DNA from: JAXMBX01 sp046349635
Lineage (GTDB): Bacteria > Planctomycetota > Planctomycetia > Planctomycetales > Planctomycetaceae
DNA length: 64,000 bases
Reading direction: 5' to 3'
Assembly (NCBI GenBank): GCA_046349635.1
Contig: JAXMBX010000006.1
Location: 62,001 to 126,000, forward strand
Part shown: positions 45,510 through 53,106 of the stretch, piece after piece
How positions within the stretch are numbered: the first letter of the stretch is position 1
How the letters are laid out: each line of letters begins with the position of its first letter
Notes under the pieces: model-generated
The model's database searches: none
What the model saw: only the letters and a program-made list of their open reading frames with translations
Told to the model about the DNA's origin: nothing
Translations under genes and position numbers: made by a program

Positions 45510-45873
45510 GTTTGCGATCCTGAAGGCGGAGGAGAGAATCTCCCAGTGAAAGACAATCGCGAAGAATTGTGATTGCAGTATGGAAAAAGCAAAAGAGAAG
45601 ATCAAATGGAGCGGACACACGCTCCGGCTAAAAAGGAATACGTGCAAAAAACTGAACCGGCCCACGTTGAAATTCAGTGATTTTTTCGGAACAAAGGATC
45701 TATAATCAGGGCGCACACGTCGGGCCAATCAGCTTGTGGTCCGAACCTCTCTTTTGTTCCCAAATCTCAATCTCATCTAGACAGGTCAGTTTCAGCAGGC
45801 TGGATGGACCTGCGGGGCACACAATTTTCCGCTCGGATCATCCGCGCAGGGAATTCACATCGAGGAGTTAATC
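45510..45873. other. Divergent promoter region
   Basis: 364 bases between the DUF4239-like gene and the NTF2-like gene. The minus frame running into this zone is an artificial extension rich in Phe and Ser. Sequences such as TTTTTTCGGAACAAAGGATCTATAATCAGG (45678-45707) contain a good -10-like TATAAT for a plus-strand transcript, about 170 bases before the gene. Confidence 0.45.
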
Positions 45874-46824
45874 ATGCGTCAACCGACCATTCCGTGGAAT
45901 TGGACCGTCGTCCTGTGGCTGGTGTGTCTGGTCCTGGGGCCTGCCGCGGGAACTTTTGCCGCAGCCCCCGATTCTAAAGCCGCCGCCGCTGAGCAGCAGG
46001 AGCTGGAACTGGTGCGTGCCGCTTCCAGGGAATTCGTGAAGCAGTTTAACGCCGGTAACGCGCAGGGGCTGGGCGGGCTGTTCCTCGAAAATGCGGAAGT
46101 GGCCGATGCGGACGGCGAAGTGGTGAAAGGCCGTGCGGGGATCGTCGAACGTTTCGCGGGTGTGTTCAAAGACTCGCCAGGTATGAAATTGACAACGGAG
46201 GTCACATCGGTTCGGTTGTTGACCGGGGACGTGGCGGTCGAGGACGGGACGAGCACGACCGTGTTGAATAACAAAGAAGCGGAAGGGGTCAGTCCTTACA
46301 CGGTGGTGTATCTGAAGCGGGATGGGAAATGGATGATCGCGCGGATCCGGGATTTCGCCGAAGAACCCTCGAACACGCCGCATGACCGCCTGCAGGCACT
46401 CACGTGGCTGCTGGGGGAATGGGTGGATGAGAGTGCGGACTCGCGCGTGGAGACGACCTGCCGATGGAGCGAGGATGGGAACTTCCTGATTCAGCACTAC
46501 ACGGTGAAGACCAAACAGGGAAACGAACTGAAGGGAACTCAACGGATCGCCTGGGATGCCGCGAAGCGGGTCTATCGGTCGTGGATCTTCGACAACAGCG
46601 GAGGGTTTGGGGAATCGACATGGACGCCGGTGGATGACTACTGGCTGGTGAAAATGGAAGGGACGACCGTGCAGGGAGAGACAGGATCGGCCGTGCGAAA
46701 GATTGCGCCGGTGGGAGTAGACCGGTACGAAATTACATCGACGGCCCGAGTCCTGGGGAACCAGTCGATTCCGGACAGCGTGGTGCGTGTGGTGCGCCGG
46801 CCTCCGAAGCCCGGTCAGAAGTAA
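45874..46824 (+). CDS. Exported SnoaL/NTF2-like (DUF4440-type) protein
   Basis: 316 residues; GAGGAG lies 8 bases before the ATG. The signal peptide is VVLWLVCLVLGPAAGTFAAAP. Residues about 45-155 form an NTF2-like fold of the SgcJ/EcaC kind: LVRAASREFVKQFNAGNAQGLGGLFLENAEVADADG, GRAGIVERFAGVF and YTVVYLKRDGKWMIARIRDF. The second half (about 165-310) is another beta-rich domain starting LQALTWLLGEWVDESADSRVETTCRW, similar to DUF1579-like lipocalin-type domains. The role is unknown, probably binding of a small molecule in the periplasm. It is 65 bases before the Gly-rich TPR gene in the same direction. Confidence 0.82.
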   Translation: MRQPTIPWNWTVVLWLVCLVLGPAAGTFAAAPDSKAAAAEQQELELVRAASREFVKQFNAGNAQGLGGLFLENAEVADADGEVVKGRAGIVERFAGVFKDSPGMKLTTEVTSVRLLTGDVAVEDGTSTTVLNNKEAEGVSPYTVVYLKRDGKWMIARIRDFAEEPSNTPHDRLQALTWLLGEWVDESADSRVETTCRWSEDGNFLIQHYTVKTKQGNELKGTQRIAWDAAKRVYRSWIFDNSGGFGESTWTPVDDYWLVKMEGTTVQGETGSAVRKIAPVGVDRYEITSTARVLGNQSIPDSVVRVVRRPPKPGQK

Positions 46825-46889
46825 CAGGCATCACCCTTTCCGTCCGTTTGTATTTACCTTCCCTGAGGGGAAGTTCTGTGGGAGAGATC

Positions 46890-48773
46890 ATGAACAAGAA
46901 ATCCATCGCGGGGCTGATGATCGTGGCATTCCTGGCAGCAGGCTTTCCGGCGCATACTCCGGTAGGGGGGTTTGGCCGGGGGGGTGGTGGTGGAGGTGGC
47001 CGCGGGGGAGGCGGAGGATTTGGAGGAGGTGGCGGCGGTGGTGGTGGCCGAGTTGGCGGAGGAGGTGGGGGAAATTTTGGTGGAGGGAGTGCACCATCAT
47101 TTAGCAGACCTTCGGGCGGCGGTGGTGGTGGCGGCGGTCGACCGAATGCAGGAGGCGGCAATCGACCTCAGATCCAGCCGGGAAATCGACCGCAGATTCA
47201 GCCCGGAAACCGGCCTGAAATTGGGGGGGGGAACAGACCGCAGGGGGGGGGAGGAAATCGGCCACAAATTCAACCGGGCGCTCGCCCCGAGGTTGGGAGT
47301 GGGAATCGTCCGTCGACTCTGCCCGCAACTCGTCCGGGTGGCGGACAGGGAATCGGTGGCGGCCAGGCTGCGAACCGACCGGGACAGGGTGGTTCGACGA
47401 CGCGCTTGCCGGGACTGGGTGACGGCGGAGCGGGATCGCGCTTGCCGAACCAGGGATCGGGTCTCCAGGACCGGATGGCGAATCGGCCCCAGACCATGGA
47501 AGACCGACGATCTCAGTTGAACGACAAGCTCTCGAGCGGGCAAACTGACCGGCAGGGGAACCGGGACGACCGACAGGGAAATCGCCAGGGGAACCAACAG
47601 GATCGGCAGGACTGGAGAGACCAGAACCGCGAAGATCGCCAGAACTGGCGGGATCAGAATCGTGAGGACTGGCAGAATTTTGCCCAGGACAACATGTATC
47701 ACCACGGCTTCTATAACGGTTGCTGGCACGGCAACTGGTACCCGGGGGCCGGGTGGGGCTACATGTGGAGTAATTATCCGGGGGCCGCGGCATTCGGGTT
47801 GACGATGTGGGGAGTCAACCGATTGGCGTATGGATTCGGGTACTGGGATTATTCCAATCCGTATGCAAGTGGTGGCGGCGGGGGATATGACTATTCGCAG
47901 CCGATCGTGATTTACAACGACGTGCAAGGGGGCGATGGCGGAAGCGCGGCTGCCGGAGCGGAAAATGCTTCCGACCCTGACTCTCCCGGGATGCAGGCCT
48001 TTGACGCGGCGCGGAGCGCGTTTTATGACGGGAATTATCCAGGGGCGTTAGCCTCCGTGGATACGGCACTCAAGACCATGCCGAACGATGCCGTGGTGCA
48101 TGAATTCCGGAGCCTGATCCTGTTTGCCCTGCAGCGGTATCCCGAAGCGGCGGCGGGAATCTACGCGGTGCTCTCGGCCGGACCGGGTTGGGACTGGACG
48201 ACTTTGAGCAGTGCCTATCCGAACGTCGAGATTTACACCAAGCAGCTGCGCGCGCTGGAGGAGTTCACCAAGGCGAATCCGAATTCCTCGGACGGACATT
48301 TCCTGTTGGCGTATCACTACCTGACGTGTAACTACGCGGAAAACGCCGCGAAGGAATTGAAGGCGGCCCAGGTACAGTTGCCCAACGACAAGCTGATCAG
48401 CAGGTTGCTGGGAGCATTGACGCCTCCGAAAGAGGGGAGCGAGACCCCCTCCCCCGCCCCGGAAGTTCAGGCGACGGGACCGGCAGTAACGGCGAAGCAA
48501 CTGCAGGGGCGCTGGAAAGCGGAGAGCATGGGAGCGCAGTACGACCTGACGCTCAACGAGAACGGAACGTTTATCTGGAAGTTCACGCAGGGGAAATCCT
48601 CGCAGGTGGTGCGCGGGGTGTTTGCGGTGGATCAGGTGACGCTGGCGCTGGAGCCGGACAGTGGCGGCACAATGCTGGCGAAGGTCACGCTGAACGATCC
48701 GACCCACTTGAACTTCCTGATGGTCGGAGGCGAGCCGAACGATCCGGGGCTGAGTTTCGTGAAGAACCCGTGA
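46890..48773 (+). CDS. Exported low-complexity Gly/Asn/Arg-rich protein with C-terminal TPR-like region
   Basis: 627 residues from ATG 46890 (GGGAGAG just upstream). After a signal peptide (IAGLMIVAFLAAGFPAHTP) there is a glycine-dominated stretch (about 26-90), then repeats of the form GNRPQIQPGNRPEIGGGNRP (90-170), and a Gln/Asp/Arg-rich part with QDRQDWRDQNREDRQNWRDQNRED (about 215-265). An aromatic segment follows (NGCWHGNWYPGAGWGYMW). From about 360 there is a TPR-like helical part (AFDAARSAFYDGNYPGALASVDTALKTMPNDA) and a final beta domain (LQGRWKAESMGAQYDLTLNENGTF). It may act at the cell surface, perhaps in matrix or RNA/polyanion contact; that is speculation. The long minus-strand frames across it are shadows of the repeats. 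Confidence 0.8.
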   Translation: MNKKSIAGLMIVAFLAAGFPAHTPVGGFGRGGGGGGGRGGGGGFGGGGGGGGGRVGGGGGGNFGGGSAPSFSRPSGGGGGGGGRPNAGGGNRPQIQPGNRPQIQPGNRPEIGGGNRPQGGGGNRPQIQPGARPEVGSGNRPSTLPATRPGGGQGIGGGQAANRPGQGGSTTRLPGLGDGGAGSRLPNQGSGLQDRMANRPQTMEDRRSQLNDKLSSGQTDRQGNRDDRQGNRQGNQQDRQDWRDQNREDRQNWRDQNREDWQNFAQDNMYHHGFYNGCWHGNWYPGAGWGYMWSNYPGAAAFGLTMWGVNRLAYGFGYWDYSNPYASGGGGGYDYSQPIVIYNDVQGGDGGSAAAGAENASDPDSPGMQAFDAARSAFYDGNYPGALASVDTALKTMPNDAVVHEFRSLILFALQRYPEAAAGIYAVLSAGPGWDWTTLSSAYPNVEIYTKQLRALEEFTKANPNSSDGHFLLAYHYLTCNYAENAAKELKAAQVQLPNDKLISRLLGALTPPKEGSETPSPAPEVQATGPAVTAKQLQGRWKAESMGAQYDLTLNENGTFIWKFTQGKSSQVVRGVFAVDQVTLALEPDSGGTMLAKVTLNDPTHLNFLMVGGEPNDPGLSFVKNP

Positions 48774-48795
48774 GCCGCCCTGCGGGGGAGCGCAG

Positions 48796-49641
48796 GTGAA
48801 CAGCAGCGCAGCGGAACAGGTGAAGGAGGTGAGATCGCACCGCTGGGGAAGACTCCGGTGGGGGGTGAGGATCATCTGCGTCGGCGTGTTGGTCGTAGCA
48901 GCACTAGCCGCGCAACATGTGTTCCTGATTCAGCGGGAGTTCCAGACGGCAGACTTGCTGCATTCGCAGGGGGTACTCGTAGGAACTCCCTACGCGTCCT
49001 CTGAGGCATATTCGATTCAAATCCCATTCACAGACTGGTATGTTCTGATCCCATGGCCTGAAGGGTGGGGGTCGAAAATCGTAATTGAATCGGTCGACGA
49101 TCAAAAAGGGATTCTCGGCTCACAAATCGAGTATCGCAAACTGCTGGATTTTCCGAGATTGAAGTACGTTCATCTGGAGCCGAAAGAAATCACAGAGGAA
49201 TTGATGAGCGTGTTGGATCGATGCCATTCTCTAGAGAGTCTGTCGATCCGGAAACCAGGGCTGTCCGACAGCGACTTAAAAAAACTTGTCCGGTTGAAGT
49301 CGCTGCAGAGACTGGATCTGGCAGAGCTACGGATCAGTGATGAGGGGCTGAGAATCCTGGCGGAGTTTCCGAGGCTGACCTCTTTAACCCTCGACGCCGC
49401 ATCAGTTCAGGGGACCAATTTCGAGCCGTTGGCCAAGGGGACGAAACTGGAGACGCTGTCCCTGAGCGGCGACGGATTTGGGGACCGGCACATGGAAGGT
49501 GTTGTTAAAGCATTTCAGAACACGAGATTGGAGTCTCTGTGGGTCTCTTCCCGCTCCGTCACAACTGTTGGGGAACGTTATCTGAGGGGGATGGAAAACG
49601 GGGAGAGGGTACATTTTTCCAGGGATGAAAAAGAGAGATGA
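48796..49641 (+). CDS. Membrane-anchored leucine-rich-repeat-like protein, paralogue B
   Basis: 281 residues from a GTG at 48796, 22 bases after the TPR gene. One membrane helix (IICVGVLVVAALAAQHVFLI), then the same layout as the 43683-44717 protein: YSIQIPFTDWYVLIPWP, DQKGILGSQIEYRKLLDFPRLKYVHLE, LESLSIRKPGLSDSDLKKL, LQRLDLAELRISDEGLRIL, EFPRLTSLTLDAASVQGTNFE and GDGFGDRHMEGVVKAFQ. It is shorter by one C-terminal repeat block. The two paralogues lie 4 kb apart on the same strand, so tandem duplication followed by insertion or movement is likely. Probably operonic with the TPR gene. Confidence 0.75.
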   Translation: MNSSAAEQVKEVRSHRWGRLRWGVRIICVGVLVVAALAAQHVFLIQREFQTADLLHSQGVLVGTPYASSEAYSIQIPFTDWYVLIPWPEGWGSKIVIESVDDQKGILGSQIEYRKLLDFPRLKYVHLEPKEITEELMSVLDRCHSLESLSIRKPGLSDSDLKKLVRLKSLQRLDLAELRISDEGLRILAEFPRLTSLTLDAASVQGTNFEPLAKGTKLETLSLSGDGFGDRHMEGVVKAFQNTRLESLWVSSRSVTTVGERYLRGMENGERVHFSRDEKER

Positions 49642-49667
49642 AGTGGGGAAGAGGGTGGCGAAGTGAG

Positions 49668-49703
49668 ATCTCCCACACGCCGGTTCTCCGGCGTGTGGGA
49701 GAT
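49668..49703. repeat. Perfect 16-bp palindrome between convergent genes
   Basis: ATCTCCCACACGCCGG, loop TTCT, then its exact complement (49668-49683 with 49688-49703). It lies between the plus-strand LRR-like gene and the minus-strand DoxX gene and could end both transcripts, though no T-run follows on either side. Confidence 0.8.
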
Positions 49704-49760
49704 GCGTCACCTGATGATCAAACGGAGGCCTGAACAGCCTTGGGAAGACGGTGGTCGAGC

Positions 49761-50147
49761 TCATGGGGCCGGAACCGTTGGCCATGATAAGAGCATCGCC
49801 CCCGCCATCGAGAGGTTCTTCATGAACTGGATCATCTGCATCTGGACCTGTTGCGGGTCGGTGAGTGTCCAGAAATCGTGGAAGTAATACGTGGCGAGGA
49901 TCAGGAAGACGAGCAGCAGCGTAGCGCCGATCCGGGCCTTGAAGCCAAGAATGACGGAAAGAGAGCCGGCGATTAGAAAGACGATCGCGCTGGGGAGGAG
50001 GATCTGGGGCGCGGGGACGTCGTTGGCTTCCATGTATTTCACGACGTTGCTGAATTGAGGGATTTTGTTCCCGACGGCGCTCATCAGGAAGATCGTGGAG
50101 AGAGCGATACGGCCGAGGACGGTGACGATGCCTTGGAGAGTTTGCAT
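49761..50147 (-). CDS. DoxX-family membrane protein
   Basis: 128 residues from ATG 50145-50147 (MQTLQGIVTVLGRIALSTIFLMSAVGNKI). Four hydrophobic helices: 8-26, about 45-65, 70-90 and 105-122, the DoxX pattern; FMKNLSMAGAMLLS near the end is the typical last helix. DoxX proteins are small membrane proteins linked to redox stress and quinone or thiol handling. It follows the pirin gene in the same direction, with a hairpin between, and probably belongs to the MarR regulon next to it. Confidence 0.88.
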   Translation of the reverse strand: MQTLQGIVTVLGRIALSTIFLMSAVGNKIPQFSNVVKYMEANDVPAPQILLPSAIVFLIAGSLSVILGFKARIGATLLLVFLILATYYFHDFWTLTDPQQVQMQMIQFMKNLSMAGAMLLSWPTVPAP

Positions 50148-50197
50148 GATTGGGTTTCCTTTTTTAAGTGCGGACACGTTTTGAAGGGGAAACGAGG

Positions 50198-50233
50198 CAT
50201 GCCCGCCCTCCCCTTGCGGGCGATGCGGGCATG
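50198..50233. repeat. Hairpin between pirin and DoxX genes
   Basis: CATGCCCGC (50198-50206) pairs with GCGGGCATG (50225-50233); an alternative inner pairing of GCCCGC with GCGGGC is also possible. It may attenuate or separate DoxX expression from the pirin gene. Confidence 0.5.
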
Positions 50234-50249
50234 GCACCCGTGAGAGAGA

Positions 50250-50948
50250 TCAATTCAGGTCGAAGAGCATGACCTCGGCGGGAGTCGTGGCGCGGAGGGT
50301 GAGGGATTCTTCCTCGCTGACCGCGGCTCCATCCCCTGCTCCGAGAGTGTGGCCATTCAGATCGACCGAACCTCGGAGCACCTGCAACCAGGCGTGTCGT
50401 CCCTGCGGAATCTCATGCACGACGGAGTTGTCCGCGGCGAGATTCGCCAGGTAGATCTGCGCATCCTGGTTGATGGTCAGCGACGAATCGCGGCCATCCG
50501 GCGACGCGACGACCCGCAGCCGGTTCTGCATTTCGTCCTGCGGAATGGCGCGTTGTTCATAGCTGGGGGTAATCCCTTTCTTTTCCGGGAAGAGCCAGAT
50601 CTGGTACAGGTGGACCGGTTCCGTGGCGGAGGGATTGAACTCGCTGTGTAGCAGTCCCGTGCCGGCGGACATCCGCTGGAATTCGCCGGGGCGCAGGACT
50701 TCGCCGTTCCCCATGCTGTCCTTGTGCTGCAGGGCACCGGAGAGAACATAGGTGACGATTTCCATGTCGCGGTGCGGATGCATGCCGAACCCCTTGCCGG
50801 GGGCGACCGTGTCCTCGTTCATGACTCTCAGACTGCGGAACTGGTGATAATCCGGGTCGTGGTAGTCGGCGAAGGAGAAGGTGTGCCAGGTATCGAGCCA
50901 GCCATGATTGAAATGGCCTCGTTCGGCGGCCTTGCGAATCTGGATCAT
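50250..50948 (-). CDS. Pirin-family bicupin protein (YhaK/YhhW type)
   Basis: 232 residues. The first cupin shows GWLDTWHTFSFADYHDP, GFGMHPHRDMEIVTYVLSGALQHKDS with the metal-binding His-x-His and a later His/Glu, and GTGLLHSEFNPS. The second cupin (about 140-230) is degenerate: GRHAWLQVLRGSVDLNGHTL. Pirins of this group have quercetinase activity or respond to redox change. AAGGAAC precedes the start. The gene is immediately downstream of a MarR gene in the same direction and has a candidate MarR operator in its own leader. Confidence 0.93.
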   Translation of the reverse strand: MIQIRKAAERGHFNHGWLDTWHTFSFADYHDPDYHQFRSLRVMNEDTVAPGKGFGMHPHRDMEIVTYVLSGALQHKDSMGNGEVLRPGEFQRMSAGTGLLHSEFNPSATEPVHLYQIWLFPEKKGITPSYEQRAIPQDEMQNRLRVVASPDGRDSSLTINQDAQIYLANLAADNSVVHEIPQGRHAWLQVLRGSVDLNGHTLGAGDGAAVSEEESLTLRATTPAEVMLFDLN

Positions 50949-50979
50949 GATTCGGTTCCTTAAGTTTGTGTGCGAGCGA

Positions 50980-51000
50980 ATAGTTGATATGTCAGGTATT
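50980..51000 (+). promoter_or_regulatory. Candidate MarR operator 1 (before pirin gene)
   Basis: ATAGTTGATATGTCAGGTATT on the plus strand, about 32 bases before the pirin start, matches 16 of 21 bases of site 2 read on the minus strand. The core TTGATRTGTMA is a near palindrome, as bound by MarR-type dimers. Confidence 0.5.
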
Positions 51001-51012
51001 TGGTTAAAAAAA

Positions 51013-51483
51013 TCAGCCGTCGGTGTCGGCGAGTGAGGAGCGGGCTTTTTCGAGGAGTCGCGTCAGTTCCTTCAATTCCGTTTTGGACAAATGGCCCAGG
51101 AGTTTGCGGTGCAGGTTCATAAGGGGCTCATCCACTTCAGCGAGAACTTTGAGGGCTTTGGGGCTGAGCGCGACATAGATGACGCGGCGGTCCTGGGCAC
51201 AACGTTCCCGTTTGACCCAACCCGCCTGTTCGAGGCGGTCGATCAGGCCGGTGATGCCGGGGACGACGGTGATGGTCCGGTTCGCAATCTCCAAGATGGG
51301 AAGCGGCTTCCCTTCCCCCCGGAGGATGCGGAGGACGTTGTATTGGGCGGTGGTGAGTTCGTAGTCCCGGAAGAGGCGCGTGAAAGCGAGCTGAAACTGG
51401 TCGCTGGTGCGCACGAGGTTCAGCAGGGCTTCCTGCTCGAGGACTCGAAAGGGTTTTCTTTTGAGTTCGGTTTGAAGGCTCAT
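51013..51483 (-). CDS. MarR-family transcriptional regulator
   Basis: 156 residues from ATG 51481-51483 (MSLQTELKRKPF). A winged helix-turn-helix is clear: LTTAQYNVLRILRGEGKPLPILEIANRTITVVPGITGLIDRLEQAGWVKRERCAQDRRVIYVALSPKA in segments; DRR is the wing signature. Helices at both ends give the dimer interface. MarR proteins repress neighbouring genes until a phenolic or oxidising ligand or Cys modification releases them. With pirin and DoxX next door, a redox/phenol response is likely. Only one Cys lies near the wing (ERCAQDRR), which could sense oxidants. Confidence 0.92.
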   Translation of the reverse strand: MSLQTELKRKPFRVLEQEALLNLVRTSDQFQLAFTRLFRDYELTTAQYNVLRILRGEGKPLPILEIANRTITVVPGITGLIDRLEQAGWVKRERCAQDRRVIYVALSPKALKVLAEVDEPLMNLHRKLLGHLSKTELKELTRLLEKARSSLADTDG

Positions 51484-51510
51484 GTTATTTCCTGTGATGG
51501 GCGACATGGA

Positions 51511-51531
51511 AATAGTTTACACATCAATTAT
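51511..51531 (-). promoter_or_regulatory. Candidate MarR operator 2 (before marR gene)
   Basis: On the minus strand this reads ATAATTGATGTGTAAACTATT, 28 bases upstream of the MarR start, matching 16 of 21 bases of the site before the pirin gene. It would allow autoregulation. Confidence 0.5.
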
Positions 51532-51756
51532 CGTCTCGTCAATAGTCTTGGCTGAAGTCGGGGAAAAAATGATGAAGAACGGCATGAGCGGAAGGTTCGA
51601 ATTGACGTAAGTTGATGGGTGGTTTACACTCTGGCTCATCAATACGTGCGGATTGCGAAGTGACGAGCCCTTTTATCACCTGATGCTTCATTCCGGGTGA
51701 GAGCTCGATGCGAAGCCGGAAGTAATGGCCGGCAATATGTTTAAGGAGATGGTTGG

Positions 51757-53010
51757 TTGACCAAGTCAGACCCGGAATCCGTTTCTGGATTCCACCAGAT
51801 GGGGCTGAGTGCTGCCCGGATGAAAGCACTCGAAGCTGTTAATTATCAAACCCCGAGTCCGATTCAAGCCGCGTTTATTCCGCTGGCGATTCAGGGGGGG
51901 GACTGCACGGGACAGGCACGAACGGGAACGGGAAAAACCTGCGCGTTCGTGATTCCGATCCTGGAGCGAATGGACCTGGAACGCTACGAGTTGCAGGCGC
52001 TGGTAATGACGCCGACCCGGGAACTCAGCGAACAAGTCGCCGTCGAAGCGCGGAAGCTGTCCGGCGAGAGCGACATCCAGACGGTCTGTTGCGTCGGTGG
52101 CCGGGATATCCGCAAGCAGATCGAAGGCCTCAAGCGTGGTGCGCAACTGGTCGTCGGGACGCCCGGGCGGATCATTGACCTGATCACGCGTGGCGTGCTG
52201 AAACTGGGTGACATCCGGATCGTAGTGCTGGACGAAGCGGACCGCATGCTGGACATCGGTTTCCGTCCGGACATTGAGAAAATCCTGAAGAAGTGTCCCA
52301 CGGAACGGCAGACGCTGCTGCTGTCCGCGACGATGCCCCCGCCGGTGGAACGGTTGGCGCAGCGGTACATGCGGAATGCCCAGCGCGTGGATCTGTCCGA
52401 GGACCAGGTCATCACGAATGCGGTCCGTCAGTATTACGTGACCGTGGACGAGGACCGGAAGTTCGACCTGCTGCTCCGTCTGCTGGTACGCGAGAAGCCG
52501 AAGCAGGTAATCGTGTTCACGCGAACGAAGCGCGGCGCGGACAAGCTCCACGACCGGATTTCGAAGAAGCTGCCCCAGGTGGCCGCGATTCACGGGGACC
52601 TGCCCCAATCGACGCGGGACCGGGTAATGAAGAAGTTCCGGGAAGGGATGATTCGCCTCCTGATCGCGACGGACGTGATGGGGCGCGGGATCGACGTGAG
52701 CGGAATTTCGCACATCATCAATTACGATATTCCGGAATTCTGCGACGACTACATCCACCGGATCGGACGAACGGGACGTTTGTCGACGGGGGTGGAAGGC
52801 TCGGCGTTCACCTTCGTGACGCGCGAAGAAGGTCCGCAGTTGACGAGCATCGAGATGCGGACCGGAGTGCTGCTGGATGCTTACGCGGTGGAAAACTTTG
52901 AAGCGTTCCGGCCCAAGGAGGCACGGGTCGCAAGTTCCTCCTCCACGGAAAGCCGTGCGGCATCGAGCGGACGGCGGAGTGCACCGCGGCGTTCGGCCCG
53001 GATGGTCTAG
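51757..53010 (+). CDS. DEAD-box ATP-dependent RNA helicase
   Basis: 417 residues, starting at TTG 51757 with AAGGAG about 10 bases upstream. Motifs in order: Q motif with GFHQMGLSAARMKALEAVNYQTPSPIQ, I ARTGTGKT (54-61), Ia PTREL (86-90), II DEAD (159-162), III SAT (190-192), then TRTKRGADKL, DVMGRGIDVSGISHIINYDIP and VI HRIGRTGR. The C-terminal ~40 residues are Ser/Arg-rich (SSSTESRAASSGRRSAPRRS), likely an RNA-contact tail as in RhlE and CsdA types. It would unwind short RNA duplexes in ribosome assembly or RNA decay. Confidence 0.95.
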   Translation: MTKSDPESVSGFHQMGLSAARMKALEAVNYQTPSPIQAAFIPLAIQGGDCTGQARTGTGKTCAFVIPILERMDLERYELQALVMTPTRELSEQVAVEARKLSGESDIQTVCCVGGRDIRKQIEGLKRGAQLVVGTPGRIIDLITRGVLKLGDIRIVVLDEADRMLDIGFRPDIEKILKKCPTERQTLLLSATMPPPVERLAQRYMRNAQRVDLSEDQVITNAVRQYYVTVDEDRKFDLLLRLLVREKPKQVIVFTRTKRGADKLHDRISKKLPQVAAIHGDLPQSTRDRVMKKFREGMIRLLIATDVMGRGIDVSGISHIINYDIPEFCDDYIHRIGRTGRLSTGVEGSAFTFVTREEGPQLTSIEMRTGVLLDAYAVENFEAFRPKEARVASSSSTESRAASSGRRSAPRRSARMV

Positions 53011-53070
53011 TCCCCTGCTCTGTGAGCAGAGACATTCGATATACGGCTCTCTCGTCCGGCTTGTCAGCCA

Positions 53071-53093
53071 CCTTCTCCCAGCCGGGGAGAAGG
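53071..53093. repeat. Short palindrome between convergent genes
   Basis: CCTTCTCCC at 53071-53079 pairs with GGGAGAAGG at 53085-53093 around AGCCG. It lies between the helicase and a minus-strand gene 14 bases away, a common place for REP-like or bidirectional end hairpins. Confidence 0.6.
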
Positions 53094-53106
53094 TTGAGAG
53101 GGAGAG

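Noticed and set aside
47097..47927. Minus-strand frames over the Gly/Asn/Arg-rich gene
   Set aside because: Complement of simple repeats; the plus frame has a signal peptide, a ribosome site and a TPR-like end.
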